Origin: an uncultured Oscillospiraceae bacterium
GTDB lineage: Bacteria; Bacillota_A; Clostridia; Oscillospirales; Oscillospiraceae
Reading direction: 5' to 3'
NCBI GenBank assembly: GCA_944386965.1
Contig: CALXDE010000112.1
Location: forward strand, 1 to 7,065
Length of the DNA: 7,065 nt
Part shown: positions 1 to 6,306 of the stretch, piece by piece
How the letters are laid out: each line of letters opens with the position of its first letter
Numbering within the stretch: position 1 is the first letter of the stretch
Position numbers and translations under genes: made by a program
Notes under the pieces: generated by a model
Told to the model about the DNA's origin: nothing
The model's input: the letters and a program-made list of their open reading frames with translations, nothing else
Databases searched by the model: none

Positions 1-2
1 TC

Positions 3-845
3 CTCCCCGCCGCCCAGGCGGTGCTGGCTCTGGGCCACAGCGCCCGGGCCACGGTGGAGCCGCTCCACGGCCGGGGCCTCCCCATGGAGGCCAAGCCCTT
101 CGCCGTGGGGGTGCGGATCGAGCACCTTCAGCGGGCGATGGACATGGCCCAGTATGGAAAGTATGCCGGCCACCCCTGTCTGCCGGTATCCAGCTACAAG
201 CTCTCCTGCCATCTGGAGGGCGGGCGCAGCGTGTTCAGCTTCTGTGTCTGCCCCGGGGGGCAGGTGGTGGCCGCCGCCTCGGAGCCGGGCCGGGCCGTCA
301 CCAACGGCATGAGCTACTATGCCCGGGACGGGGAAAACATCAACGGCGGGCTCCTGGTCAATGTGACCCCCGCGGACTTCCCCGCCGGAGCCCTGGGGGG
401 CATCGCCTTCCAGCGGCAGCTGGAGGAGGCGGCTTTCACCCTGGGGGGCGGGGGATTCCGGGCCCCGGCCCAGCGGGTGGAGGACTTCCTGGCCGGCCGC
501 CCCTCCGCCGGACCGGGGCGGGTGATGCCCACCTATCGCCCCGGCGTGACCTGGACGGACCTGGGACGGTGCCTGCCGGACTTTGTCCGCGCCGCTCTGC
601 GGGAGGCCCTGCCCCTCCTGGGCCGCCGGGTCCGGGGCTTTGACAGCCCGGACGCGGTGCTCACCGCCGTGGAGAGCCGCAGCAGCGCCCCGGTGCGCAT
701 CCTCCGGGATGAAACGCGCCAGTCCCCGGCCCTCCGGGGGCTCTATCCCTGCGGGGAGGGGGCGGGCTATGCCGGGGGCATTCTCTCCGCCGCCGCCGAC
801 GGTGTCCACACCGCCGAGGCGGTGCTGGCCGCGCTCCTGCCATGA
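3..845 (+). CDS. FAD-dependent dehydrogenase (COG2509 type), 3' part
   Basis: This is the C-terminal part, about 280 residues, of an NAD(P)/FAD-dependent oxidoreductase of the uncharacterised 'NAD(FAD)-utilizing dehydrogenase' family. The reading frame is open to the left edge (LPAAQAVLALGHSAR...), so the GTG at 21 is an internal valine and not the start; the N-terminal Rossmann FAD motif lies outside the window. Family hallmarks visible are the LALGHSAR strand, MEAKPFAVGVRIEH, a CPGG followed by VTNGMSYYARDGEN, and the C-terminal FAD-contacting block YPCGEGAGYAGGILSAAADG at about 742-801. The protein is presumably cytosolic, as no membrane segment is seen. The substrate is unknown for the family. 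It ends 120 bp before the next gene and a promoter lies between them, so it is probably not in the same transcription unit as the downstream genes. Confidence 0.85.
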   Translation, partial: LPAAQAVLALGHSARATVEPLHGRGLPMEAKPFAVGVRIEHLQRAMDMAQYGKYAGHPCLPVSSYKLSCHLEGGRSVFSFCVCPGGQVVAAASEPGRAVTNGMSYYARDGENINGGLLVNVTPADFPAGALGGIAFQRQLEEAAFTLGGGGFRAPAQRVEDFLAGRPSAGPGRVMPTYRPGVTWTDLGRCLPDFVRAALREALPLLGRRVRGFDSPDAVLTAVESRSSAPVRILRDETRQSPALRGLYPCGEGAGYAGGILSAAADGVHTAEAVLAALLP

Positions 846-876
846 CCGTCTGTCCTATTCTTCCCCGGTCCGTGCC

Positions 877-905
877 TTGACTTTCCGCCCCGGGCCCTGT
901 ATCCT
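877..905 (+). promoter_or_regulatory. Sigma-A-type promoter for the aldolase-dehydrogenase pair
   Basis: TTGACT (877-882) and TATCCT (900-905) are separated by exactly 17 bp, in the gap after the FAD protein gene. Transcription would start near 912 and give a leader of about 50 nt. The leader contains a short hairpin, CCGGC (921-925) pairing with GCCGG (932-936), followed by an A-rich stretch and the AAGGAGG ribosome binding site at 952-958. The hairpin lacks a T-tract, so it does not look like an attenuator. The call rests on matches to consensus only. Confidence 0.55.
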
Positions 906-965
906 GATCGTATGAGACATCCGGCTCCTTCGCCGGCTGAAAAAAGAGAATAAGGAGGACTACCC

Positions 966-1760
966 ATGCCGGTTCCCGAGAACAAGATCCGCGCGCTGCT
1001 CCAGGCCAACAGACCCACCATCGCCACCCGCCTGTTTACCATCAGTCCCGCCACCGCGGAGGCGGCAGCCTCCACGGGCGTATTCGACTACCTGGAATTT
1101 CTGGCGGAATACGCGCCCCACAACCCCGCCGATTTTGAAAATTTTGTCCGGGCGGCTGAGCTCCACCACACCGGCACAATGATCAAGGTGGATTTCCAGA
1201 ACCGCCACTATGTGGCGCAGAAGGCTGCCGCCGCCGGGTTCCAGGGGATTTTGTACACCGATCACAAGACCCCGGAGGAGGTGGCCGAGAGCATCTTCTG
1301 CCTGTCGCCGGACTGTCCGGAGGGCGGGCGCTTCGGATTTCCCAACGGCCGCTGGATCGGCTACCACGGCTTCCTGCCCCAGCAGGAGCACGTTCAGATG
1401 GTCCGCAATGTGGTGAAGGCCTTTATGATCGAGAAGGCCGAGGCTGTGGAGAACATCCGGGAGATCTGCTCCATCCCCGGCGTGGACATGGTCCAGTTCG
1501 GCCCCTCGGACTACAGCATGAGCCGGGGGTGGAACGCCGCTGACCACGCCCAGGAGCTGCGGGAGGTGGAGGAATATGTGATCCGCACCGCCCTGGAGCT
1601 GGGCGTGGCCCCCCGGTGTGAGTGCGACACGGTGGAGAAAATGACGTACTACCGGGATCTGGGCGTCCGCCACTTCTGCGTCGGAGACGAACTGCGGGTG
1701 CTGAAGGCCTATTGGAATGGAACCTGCGCCCAGGTCCGCGGGCTCTCCGAGGACCTGTAA
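966..1760 (+). CDS. HpcH/HpaI-family aldolase-like protein with altered active site
   Basis: This 264-residue protein of the HpcH/HpaI aldolase/citrate lyase family is close to the usual length. Members are cytosolic TIM barrels; HpaI-type members cleave or form 4-hydroxy-2-oxoacids with a divalent metal and a pyruvate enolate. The ATG at 966 sits 7 nt after AAGGAGG (952-958). Aligned by eye to E. coli HpaI, the metal ligands are kept: E156 (in MIEKAEAVENI, HpaI E149) and D182 (in FGPSD 178-182, HpaI D175). In the block FDYLEFLAEYAPHN (40-53), however, HpaI H45 becomes Y49 and its partner D42 becomes L46. HpaI R70, which binds substrate, becomes K74 (MIKVDFQN). The fold and metal site therefore look intact while the acid-base and carboxylate-binding residues differ, so the substrate or even the reaction may differ. 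It lies 34 bp upstream of a 2-hydroxyacid dehydrogenase gene and is probably cotranscribed with it. The family call is firm; a specific activity is not assigned. Confidence 0.85.
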   Translation: MPVPENKIRALLQANRPTIATRLFTISPATAEAAASTGVFDYLEFLAEYAPHNPADFENFVRAAELHHTGTMIKVDFQNRHYVAQKAAAAGFQGILYTDHKTPEEVAESIFCLSPDCPEGGRFGFPNGRWIGYHGFLPQQEHVQMVRNVVKAFMIEKAEAVENIREICSIPGVDMVQFGPSDYSMSRGWNAADHAQELREVEEYVIRTALELGVAPRCECDTVEKMTYYRDLGVRHFCVGDELRVLKAYWNGTCAQVRGLSEDL

Positions 1761-1794
1761 GCCGCGATATACGCCCATAAGGAGGGATATTTCC

Positions 1795-2790
1795 ATGAAA
1801 CCGAAGATTCTGCTCTCTGCCCGGGTGCCGGAGGCGTGTCTCGCCCCGTATGAGGACCGCTACGCCTTTGTCATGCCGGAGAGCGACCGGCTGTTCTCCT
1901 ATGAGGAGGCGCTGGGCCTTCTCCCGGAGTGCGGCAGCTATCTGGTGATCAATATGGTCGCCGACAAACCGGTGATCGACACGGCGGTGGAACATGGGGT
2001 CAAGGCCATTGCCAACTTCGGCGTGGGCTACGACAACATCGACTGGGCATACGCCACTCAGCGGGGGCTTCCGGTGGTGAACGCCCCCACCGCCGTGACG
2101 GAGGCCACGGCGGAGCTGGCGGCCTCCCTGATCTTCTCCGTGATGCGGGGCATCCCCCGCTACGACCGTCAATTGCGGCAGGGGATCTGGCACACGCCCC
2201 TTTTCTCCAATGAAAACACCATGATCGTCGGCAGCACCCTGGGGGTCGTCGGCTTCGGGCGGATCGGAAAGCGGGTCTGCCGGAAGGCCCAGGGCATGGG
2301 CATGCATGTGGTCTACTACGACAAGTTCCGCGCCGCGCCGGAGGTGGAGGAGGAATTTGGCGTCACCTATCTGCCCTTCGACGAACTGCTGGCCGAAAGC
2401 GACTGCGTCACCCTCCACGCCCCCTACTTCCCGGAGAATCACCACATGTTCAACGCCGGGGCCTTCGCGCGGATGAAGCCCACCGCCTACTTCGTCAACA
2501 CTGCCCGGGGCAGACTGGTGGACGAGGAGGCCCTCTGCCGGGCCCTGGAGCGCGGAACCATCAAGGGGGCGGCGCTGGATGTGTACGAGAAGGAACCCAA
2601 CCAGATCTATCCCGGCCTGCTGGCCCTGGACAATGTGGTCCTCACCCCCCACACCGGCAGTCTGACGGTGCCCTGCCGGATGGCCATATGCGCGGAGGCC
2701 CTCTCCGGACTCACCGCCATTATGGAGGGACGGGTCCCTCCCAATGTGGTCAATCCCGCCGTTCTGCAAAACCGGTCCCCGGAGGACTGA
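1795..2790 (+). CDS. D-isomer-specific 2-hydroxyacid dehydrogenase, NAD-dependent
   Basis: This 331-residue cytosolic oxidoreductase of the D-2-hydroxyacid dehydrogenase family (lactate, glycerate and phosphoglycerate dehydrogenase relatives) interconverts a 2-oxoacid and a D-2-hydroxyacid. An earlier in-frame ATG at 1717 lies inside the aldolase gene; the ATG at 1795 is chosen because AAGGAGGG (1779-1786) precedes it at good distance and the family N-terminus (MKPKILLSAR) starts there. The substrate-domain motif NFGVGYDNID spans 74-83. The dinucleotide loop is G153-F-G155-R-I-G158, and D176 ends the next strand, which favours NAD over NADP. The catalytic triad is complete: R238 (NTARG), E267 (DVYEKEP) and H286 (LTPHTG). 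The C-terminus (VPPNVVNPAVL) is also typical, and no ACT domain is attached, so it is not a long-form SerA. The substrate is unknown; the aldolase-like neighbour and downstream LarA-like gene suggest a 2-hydroxyacid route. Confidence 0.92.
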   Translation: MKPKILLSARVPEACLAPYEDRYAFVMPESDRLFSYEEALGLLPECGSYLVINMVADKPVIDTAVEHGVKAIANFGVGYDNIDWAYATQRGLPVVNAPTAVTEATAELAASLIFSVMRGIPRYDRQLRQGIWHTPLFSNENTMIVGSTLGVVGFGRIGKRVCRKAQGMGMHVVYYDKFRAAPEVEEEFGVTYLPFDELLAESDCVTLHAPYFPENHHMFNAGAFARMKPTAYFVNTARGRLVDEEALCRALERGTIKGAALDVYEKEPNQIYPGLLALDNVVLTPHTGSLTVPCRMAICAEALSGLTAIMEGRVPPNVVNPAVLQNRSPED

Positions 2791-2836
2791 GCGGCGGGAG
2801 AATCGCCGGCTTGCGCCGGGCGAGGCGCTCTGCCGC

Positions 2837-2865
2837 TTGACATTTGAGGCAAATCCCGGTATAAC
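2837..2865 (+). promoter_or_regulatory. Near-consensus sigma-A promoter for the LarA-like gene
   Basis: A perfect TTGACA (2837-2842) and a TATAAC (2860-2865) are separated by 17 bp, placed 47 bp after the dehydrogenase stop and about 50 bp before the GTG start at 2918. It is the best promoter match I see in the window and implies that the LarA-like gene is transcribed on its own, beyond any read-through. The segment just upstream (2790-2837) can fold: AGCGGC with GCCGCT, and CCGGC with GCCGG. It has no T-tract, so I do not call a terminator there. Confidence 0.65.
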
Positions 2866-2900
2866 TGAATTTACCAGGCGCTGCTATTCCAACAAACAAG

Positions 2901-2907
2901 AGGGAGG
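2901..2907 (+). promoter_or_regulatory. Ribosome binding site deciding the GTG start at 2918
   Basis: AGGGAGG lies 10 nt before the GTG at 2918. The frame is open further upstream to an ATG at 2744 inside the dehydrogenase gene, but that extension is not family-like and would overlap the promoter, so this site fixes the start at 2918. Confidence 0.75.
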
Positions 2908-2917
2908 TTATATTTCT

Positions 2918-4201
2918 GTGGAAACAATTACTGAACTGATTCAAAATGTCCCCGTTCCCAAGATGGTGAAGATCCGTCAGCATTTTGATGATACCCATAT
3001 CCCCGCCGAGGAGCTCGCCGGCATCGTCACCCGGGAGCTGGACCGTCCCGAGATCGGCGGCAAGATCCTGCCCGGTCAGAAAATCGCCATCACCTGCGGC
3101 AGCCGCGGCATCAATCACTACGCGCTGATGGCCCGGGCGATTGTGGATTTTGTGAAAGCGAAGGGGGCCGAGCCCTATATCGTCGCCGCCATGGGCAGTC
3201 ACGGCGGCGCCACCGCGGAGGGTCAGACCCAGATCCTGACGGATTACGGCATCACCGAGGAGAATATGGGCTGCCCCATCAAGAGCTCCATGGAAACTGT
3301 GCAGATCGGTCTGTCCGGTGTGCGCAAGCAGCCGGTCTATATCGACAAAAACGCCTCCGAGGCGGACGGCATCCTTCTGTTTAACCGCGTCAAGCCCCAC
3401 ACCTCCTTCCGCGGTCCCTATGAGAGCGGGCTGATGAAAATGATGGCCATTGGCCTGGGCAAGCAGCACGGCGCGGAGAGCATCCACCACCAGAGCCCCG
3501 GCATCATGCACGAGCTGGTGGAGGAGTATGGGCGGACCATCATGGAGAACTGCCCCATTCTGGGGGGTATCGCCATTGTGGAGAACGCCTACGATGAGAC
3601 GTATCTGGTGAAGGGCCTGAGCCCGGAGGAGATCATCACGGAGGAGCCCAAGCTCAAGGAGCTCTCCTACCAGACCATTGCCCACCTGCTGTTTGACAAG
3701 TGCGATGTGCTGGTGGTGGACAAGATCGGGAAGAACTTCTCCGGCGACGGTATGGACCCTAATATCTCCGGCCGTTTCGTGCAGCCCAAGTACTGCTCGG
3801 GCGGCATTGAGGCGGAAAAAGTGGTGGTGCTGGATCTGAGCGACGAGACGCACGGCAACGCCCAGGGCATCGGCCTGGCGGAGGTCACCACCCGGCGCCT
3901 GTTCAACAAAATGAAGCTGGAGATGACCTATCCCACCGGCGTGACCAACACCTTCCTGCATCTGATGAAGATTCCCATGATCATGGACAACGACCGGGAG
4001 GCCCTGCAGCTGGCCCTGTGCTGCTGCCCGGACGCGGAGGACCAGGAGAATCTCAAGATGATCCGGATTCCCAACACCGCCCACATCGACGACATCGAGA
4101 TCTCCGTGGGCCTGCTGCCCCTGGCCAAGGCCAATCCCCATATCGAGATTCTGACAGAGCCCTATGATCTGCCGTTTGACGAGCAGGGGAACCTGTTCTG
4201 A
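2918..4201 (+). CDS. LarA-like (DUF2088) nickel-dependent 2-hydroxyacid racemase/epimerase family protein
   Basis: This 427-residue cytosolic protein resembles the lactate racemase superfamily, whose known members racemise or epimerise 2-hydroxyacids by hydride transfer to a nickel-pincer nucleotide bound to a lysine. Length fits LarA (about 425 residues). By-eye correspondences to Lactiplantibacillus LarA are H94 in AMGSHGGAT (LarA H108), H161 in RVKPHTSF (H174), K174 in SGLMKMM (K184, the pincer lysine) and H190 or H191 in SIHHQ (H200). The H161-to-K174 spacing is 13 residues rather than 10 in LarA, so it is a divergent subfamily. Characterised homologues act on lactate, malate, phenyllactate, 2-hydroxyglutarate or gluconate; which applies here cannot be read. 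No cofactor-making genes (larB, larC, larE) are in the window, so they would have to be elsewhere. It has its own promoter, a GTG start and a strong terminator. The family call is good; the activity is inferred. Confidence 0.8.
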   Translation: METITELIQNVPVPKMVKIRQHFDDTHIPAEELAGIVTRELDRPEIGGKILPGQKIAITCGSRGINHYALMARAIVDFVKAKGAEPYIVAAMGSHGGATAEGQTQILTDYGITEENMGCPIKSSMETVQIGLSGVRKQPVYIDKNASEADGILLFNRVKPHTSFRGPYESGLMKMMAIGLGKQHGAESIHHQSPGIMHELVEEYGRTIMENCPILGGIAIVENAYDETYLVKGLSPEEIITEEPKLKELSYQTIAHLLFDKCDVLVVDKIGKNFSGDGMDPNISGRFVQPKYCSGGIEAEKVVVLDLSDETHGNAQGIGLAEVTTRRLFNKMKLEMTYPTGVTNTFLHLMKIPMIMDNDREALQLALCCCPDAEDQENLKMIRIPNTAHIDDIEISVGLLPLAKANPHIEILTEPYDLPFDEQGNLF

Positions 4202-4226
4202 TCTGTACCGCTTCCGGCAATTTTCA

Positions 4227-4265
4227 TCAAAAAAAGCCTTGACGTTTTGTCAAGGCTTTTTTTGA
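4227..4265 (+). terminator. Perfect 17-bp intrinsic terminator, bidirectional
   Basis: A perfect inverted repeat has 17-nt arms (4227-4243 and 4249-4265) around the 5-nt loop GTTTT. The core is GCCTTGAC/GTCAAGGC, flanked by A7 on the left and T7 on the right. The T-run ends the LarA-like transcript 25 nt after its stop codon. Because the A-run reads as T on the other strand, the same element can stop the converging iorAB-paaK-ACT transcript. Confidence 0.93.
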
Positions 4266-4346
4266 CGGCCGGAGAGATGGCGGGCTGGCGCTCCGGGCAG
4301 GCCGGGAGTCCGCGGGGAGAAACCGCCGGAAATGGAGAACCGCACA

Positions 4347-4386
4347 GACGCGCCCGGCCGCTCCTTTCAAAGCGGCGGGGCGCGTC
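4347..4386. repeat. Long GC-rich inverted repeat between the convergent operons
   Basis: Two 16-nt arms (4347-4362 and 4371-4386) pair at 15 of 16 positions, with one G-G mismatch (4356 with 4377), around an 8-nt loop CCTTTCAA. No T-tract follows on either strand, so it is not a classical intrinsic terminator. A second, imperfect GC-rich hairpin lies at 4425-4458 (GAGCC/GGCTC outside, CGGGC/GCCCG inside), closer to the stop of the ACT gene. Together they fill most of the 205-bp gap and could stabilise or end the minus-strand mRNA. No open frame or RNA gene I recognise lies here. Confidence 0.6.
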
Positions 4387-4470
4387 CCGTCAAAGAAGTG
4401 AAAGCGTACCGAAAGGGCTGCCGGGAGCCGCGGCCCGGGCCTTATGCCCGCCGGGCTCGCGCGTTCCTCA

Positions 4471-4899
4471 TCAGATGCCCAGCTCTTCGGCGGTGGCGGG
4501 CGTGATCCCGTTGGCGCTGAGGACGGCGGCCAGGCGCTCCACATCCGTCACCCGGAAGATCATGTAGGCCAGCCCGTCGCCGTTGCCGAACATGGAGTAC
4601 ATATACTCAATGTCGATGCCAGCCTGGGCCACCACGGCCAGAAGCTTTGCCAGCCCGCCGGGCTTGTCGGGGACGGCGGCGGCCAGGACCGGGGTCATGG
4701 AGAGCACGCAGCCGCTGCTCAGAAGGATGTTGGCGGCCTCCTGAGGACGGCTGGCAATGACGCGCAGCACCCCGTAGTCGCTGGTTTCCGCGATATGGAT
4801 GGCCCGCAGGTCGATGTCGTGCTCCGCCAGCAGCGCGGTGATCTCAGCCAGCTGGCCGGCCCGGTTCTCCAGAAATACAGAGATCTGTTGAATGGTCAT
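4471..4899 (-). CDS. Tandem ACT-domain protein of the aryl-pyruvate oxidoreductase operon
   Basis: This 142-residue cytosolic protein is made of two ACT domains and nothing else: about residues 2-68 (TIQQISVFLENRAGQLAEIT...) and 70-141 (PVLAAAVPDKPGGLAKLLAV...). Each has the characteristic N-terminal strand followed by a ligand-loop motif, NRAGQL and DKPGGL, which in ACT domains often marks amino acid binding. The ATG at 4899 is chosen over an upstream in-frame ATG because AAGGAGGA (minus strand, 4915-4908) stands 8 nt before it. It is the last gene of the minus-strand operon, 17 nt after the paaK stop. Stand-alone double-ACT proteins are commonly found next to paaK/iorAB and are thought to sense aromatic or branched amino acids, though the partner is not established. 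No catalytic domain is present, so the role is probably regulatory. Confidence 0.87.
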   Translation of the reverse strand: MTIQQISVFLENRAGQLAEITALLAEHDIDLRAIHIAETSDYGVLRVIASRPQEAANILLSSGCVLSMTPVLAAAVPDKPGGLAKLLAVVAQAGIDIEYMYSMFGNGDGLAYMIFRVTDVERLAAVLSANGITPATAEELGI

Positions 4900-4916
4900 T
4901 CCTCTCGTCCTCCTTC

Positions 4917-6215
4917 TCAAATCTTCCGCTTGTCGATGACCCGGACCGCCTTGCCCTCGCTGCGGGTGATGGACTTGGGCGCCACCAGCTTCACCTTGGC
5001 ATAGATGCCCAGCATCGCCTTCAGGGCGGCCACGATCTTCTTCTCCCGGTCAGCCACCTGGCTGAGCTGGTCGGAGAACATCTCCGGCGTCATCTCCACC
5101 TGGACCTCCAGGGTGTCGGAGTTGTTGATCCGGTCCACAATGATCTGGTAGTTGGCGCTGTAGCCCTGCTCCAGGAGCACCGTCTCAATCTGGGAGGGGA
5201 ATACATTGACGCCCTTGACGATGAGCATGTCGTCGCTGCGGCCCATGGGCTTGCTCATCTTCACATGGGTCCGGCCGCAGGAGCACTTCTTCCGGGTGAG
5301 CACGCAGATGTCCCGGGTGCGGTAGCGCAGCAGGGGGAAAGCCTCCTTGGTGATGGAGGTGAAGACCAGCTCGCCCTTCTCCCCCTCGGGCAGGACCTCG
5401 CCGGTGTTGGGATCGATAATCTCGGCGATGAAGTGATCCTCGTTGATGTGCATGCCGGTCTGCTCGGAGCATTCAAAGCTGACGCCCGGGCCGGAGATCT
5501 CGGTGAGGCCGTAGATGTCATAGGCCTTGATGCCCAGCTTGTTCTGGATGTCCTGGCGCATCTCCTCGCTCCAGGCCTCGGCCCCGAAGATGCCGGCCTT
5601 GAGCTTGATCTTGTCCCTGAGGCCCCGCTCGATGAGGCTCTCAGCCAGATACGCCGCGTAGGACGGGGTGCAGCAGAGGATCGTGGACCCGAGATCCACC
5701 ATGAACTGGAGCTGCCGGTCCGTATTGCCCGAGGACATGGGCAGCGTCAGGCACCCCACCTTGTGGCTGCCGCCGTTGAGGCCGGGGCCGCCGGTAAAGA
5801 GGCCGTACCCGTAGCACACGTGGCAGACATCCTCGTTGGTGCCGCCGGCGGCCACGATGGCCCGGGCGCAGCACTCCTCCCACAGATCCAGGTCGTGCTG
5901 GGTGTAGAAGGCCACCACCCGCTTGCCGGTGGTGCCGGAGGTGGACTGGATGCGCACGCAGTTCTTCAGGGGCTCGGCCAGCAGGCCATAGGGATAGGCC
6001 TCCCGCAGGTCGTCCTTGGTGAGGAAGGGCAGCTTGTGTAGATCGTCCACGCCCTGGATGTCGGCCGGGGTAACGCCCTTCTCCTCCATCTTTCTGCGGT
6101 AGTAGGGGACGGCGTCCCACACATGCTGCACCTGCTTGACCAGGCGCTCGTTCTGCCAGGCCAGGATCTGTTCCCGGCTGGCACACTCGATCTCGGGTTG
6201 GTAATAACGCTCCAT
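4917..6215 (-). CDS. paaK: Phenylacetate-CoA ligase family (aryl-acetate CoA ligase)
   Basis: This 432-residue cytosolic adenylate-forming enzyme of the PaaK family has the usual length. PaaK makes aryl-acetyl-CoA from the acid, CoA and ATP, giving AMP and pyrophosphate. Visible motifs are the phosphate loop STSGTTGKR (91-99), the adenine/acyl region YGLTE (235-239), YRTRD (298-302), the hinge region RSDDMLIVKGVNVFPSQIE (326-344) and the C-terminal catalytic-lysine segment EGKAVRV with K422. A short Cys cluster, KKCSCGRTH (309-317), is typical of PaaK-like sequences. The start is the ATG at 6215, three codons inside an earlier ATG (6224) that overlaps the ribosome binding site. Downstream of iorAB, paralogues are thought to interconvert aryl-acetyl-CoA and aryl acetate during anaerobic degradation of aromatic amino acids, rather than feeding the aerobic paa pathway, of which no other gene is seen. 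Indoleacetate, phenylacetate and hydroxyphenylacetate are all possible substrates. Confidence 0.93.
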   Translation of the reverse strand: MERYYQPEIECASREQILAWQNERLVKQVQHVWDAVPYYRRKMEEKGVTPADIQGVDDLHKLPFLTKDDLREAYPYGLLAEPLKNCVRIQSTSGTTGKRVVAFYTQHDLDLWEECCARAIVAAGGTNEDVCHVCYGYGLFTGGPGLNGGSHKVGCLTLPMSSGNTDRQLQFMVDLGSTILCCTPSYAAYLAESLIERGLRDKIKLKAGIFGAEAWSEEMRQDIQNKLGIKAYDIYGLTEISGPGVSFECSEQTGMHINEDHFIAEIIDPNTGEVLPEGEKGELVFTSITKEAFPLLRYRTRDICVLTRKKCSCGRTHVKMSKPMGRSDDMLIVKGVNVFPSQIETVLLEQGYSANYQIIVDRINNSDTLEVQVEMTPEMFSDQLSQVADREKKIVAALKAMLGIYAKVKLVAPKSITRSEGKAVRVIDKRKI

Positions 6216-6223
6216 TGGAATCA

Positions 6224-6230
6224 TCCCTCT
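6224..6230 (-). promoter_or_regulatory. Ribosome binding site deciding the paaK start
   Basis: AGAGGGA on the minus strand lies 8 nt before the ATG at 6215. The alternative ATG at 6224 begins within this element and would have no spacing, so the shorter protein is preferred. Confidence 0.7.
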
Positions 6231-6287
6231 CTGAATATAAAGTAATCAGCAATCCCGCTTTGGGGAGAACATACCGCTGTTTCCAGC

Positions 6288-6306
6288 CTCCGGCGGACCG
6301 CCGGAG
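6288..6306 (-). repeat. Intercistronic hairpin between iorB and paaK
   Basis: CTCCGGCG (6288-6295) and CGCCGGAG (6299-6306) form a perfect 8-bp stem with a 3-nt loop, starting three bases after the iorB stop codon on the minus strand. No T-tract follows, so full termination is unlikely. It may instead protect the upstream iorAB message or lower read-through into paaK. It lies in the largest gap (94 bp) of an otherwise tightly packed operon. I see no convincing promoter in that gap. Confidence 0.6.

Noticed and set aside
921..936. Short hairpin (CCGGC/GCCGG) in the leader of the aldolase-like gene as a riboswitch or attenuator
   Set aside because: Only 5 bp of stem, followed by A-residues rather than T-residues, in a leader of about 50 nt, which is too short for a known riboswitch class.
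960..1796. Open frame of 278 codons antisense to the aldolase-like gene
   Set aside because: It coincides almost exactly with the boundaries of the plus-strand gene, has no domain, and lacks a convincing start region.
1423..2769. Long open frame (448 codons) on the minus strand across the aldolase-like and dehydrogenase genes
   Set aside because: It spans two well-supported genes and their gap, is rich in Gly, His, Arg and Pro, and shows no recognisable domain.
2790..2837. Possible terminator after the dehydrogenase gene (AGCGGC/GCCGCT outside, CCGGC/GCCGG inside)
   Set aside because: The stems are short and no T-tract follows; the segment leads straight into the TTGACA element, so read-through cannot be excluded but termination is not supported.
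2750..4141. Long open frame (463 codons) on the minus strand opposite the LarA-like gene
   Set aside because: The translation is low-complexity, rich in His, Gly, Val and Leu, with no family motif. It is a by-product of the GC-biased codon use of the plus-strand gene, which has clear family motifs, a ribosome binding site and a promoter.
4247..4567. Possible small protein on the plus strand in the convergent gap
   Set aside because: It starts within the terminator hairpin, has no ribosome binding site, and its Arg/Ser/Gly-rich composition reflects the GC-rich repeats.
5265..6041. Open frame of 258 codons on the plus strand opposite paaK
   Set aside because: It is composed largely of Ala, Gly, Val, Leu and Asp without motifs, and the opposite strand encodes a full-length PaaK with all family motifs.
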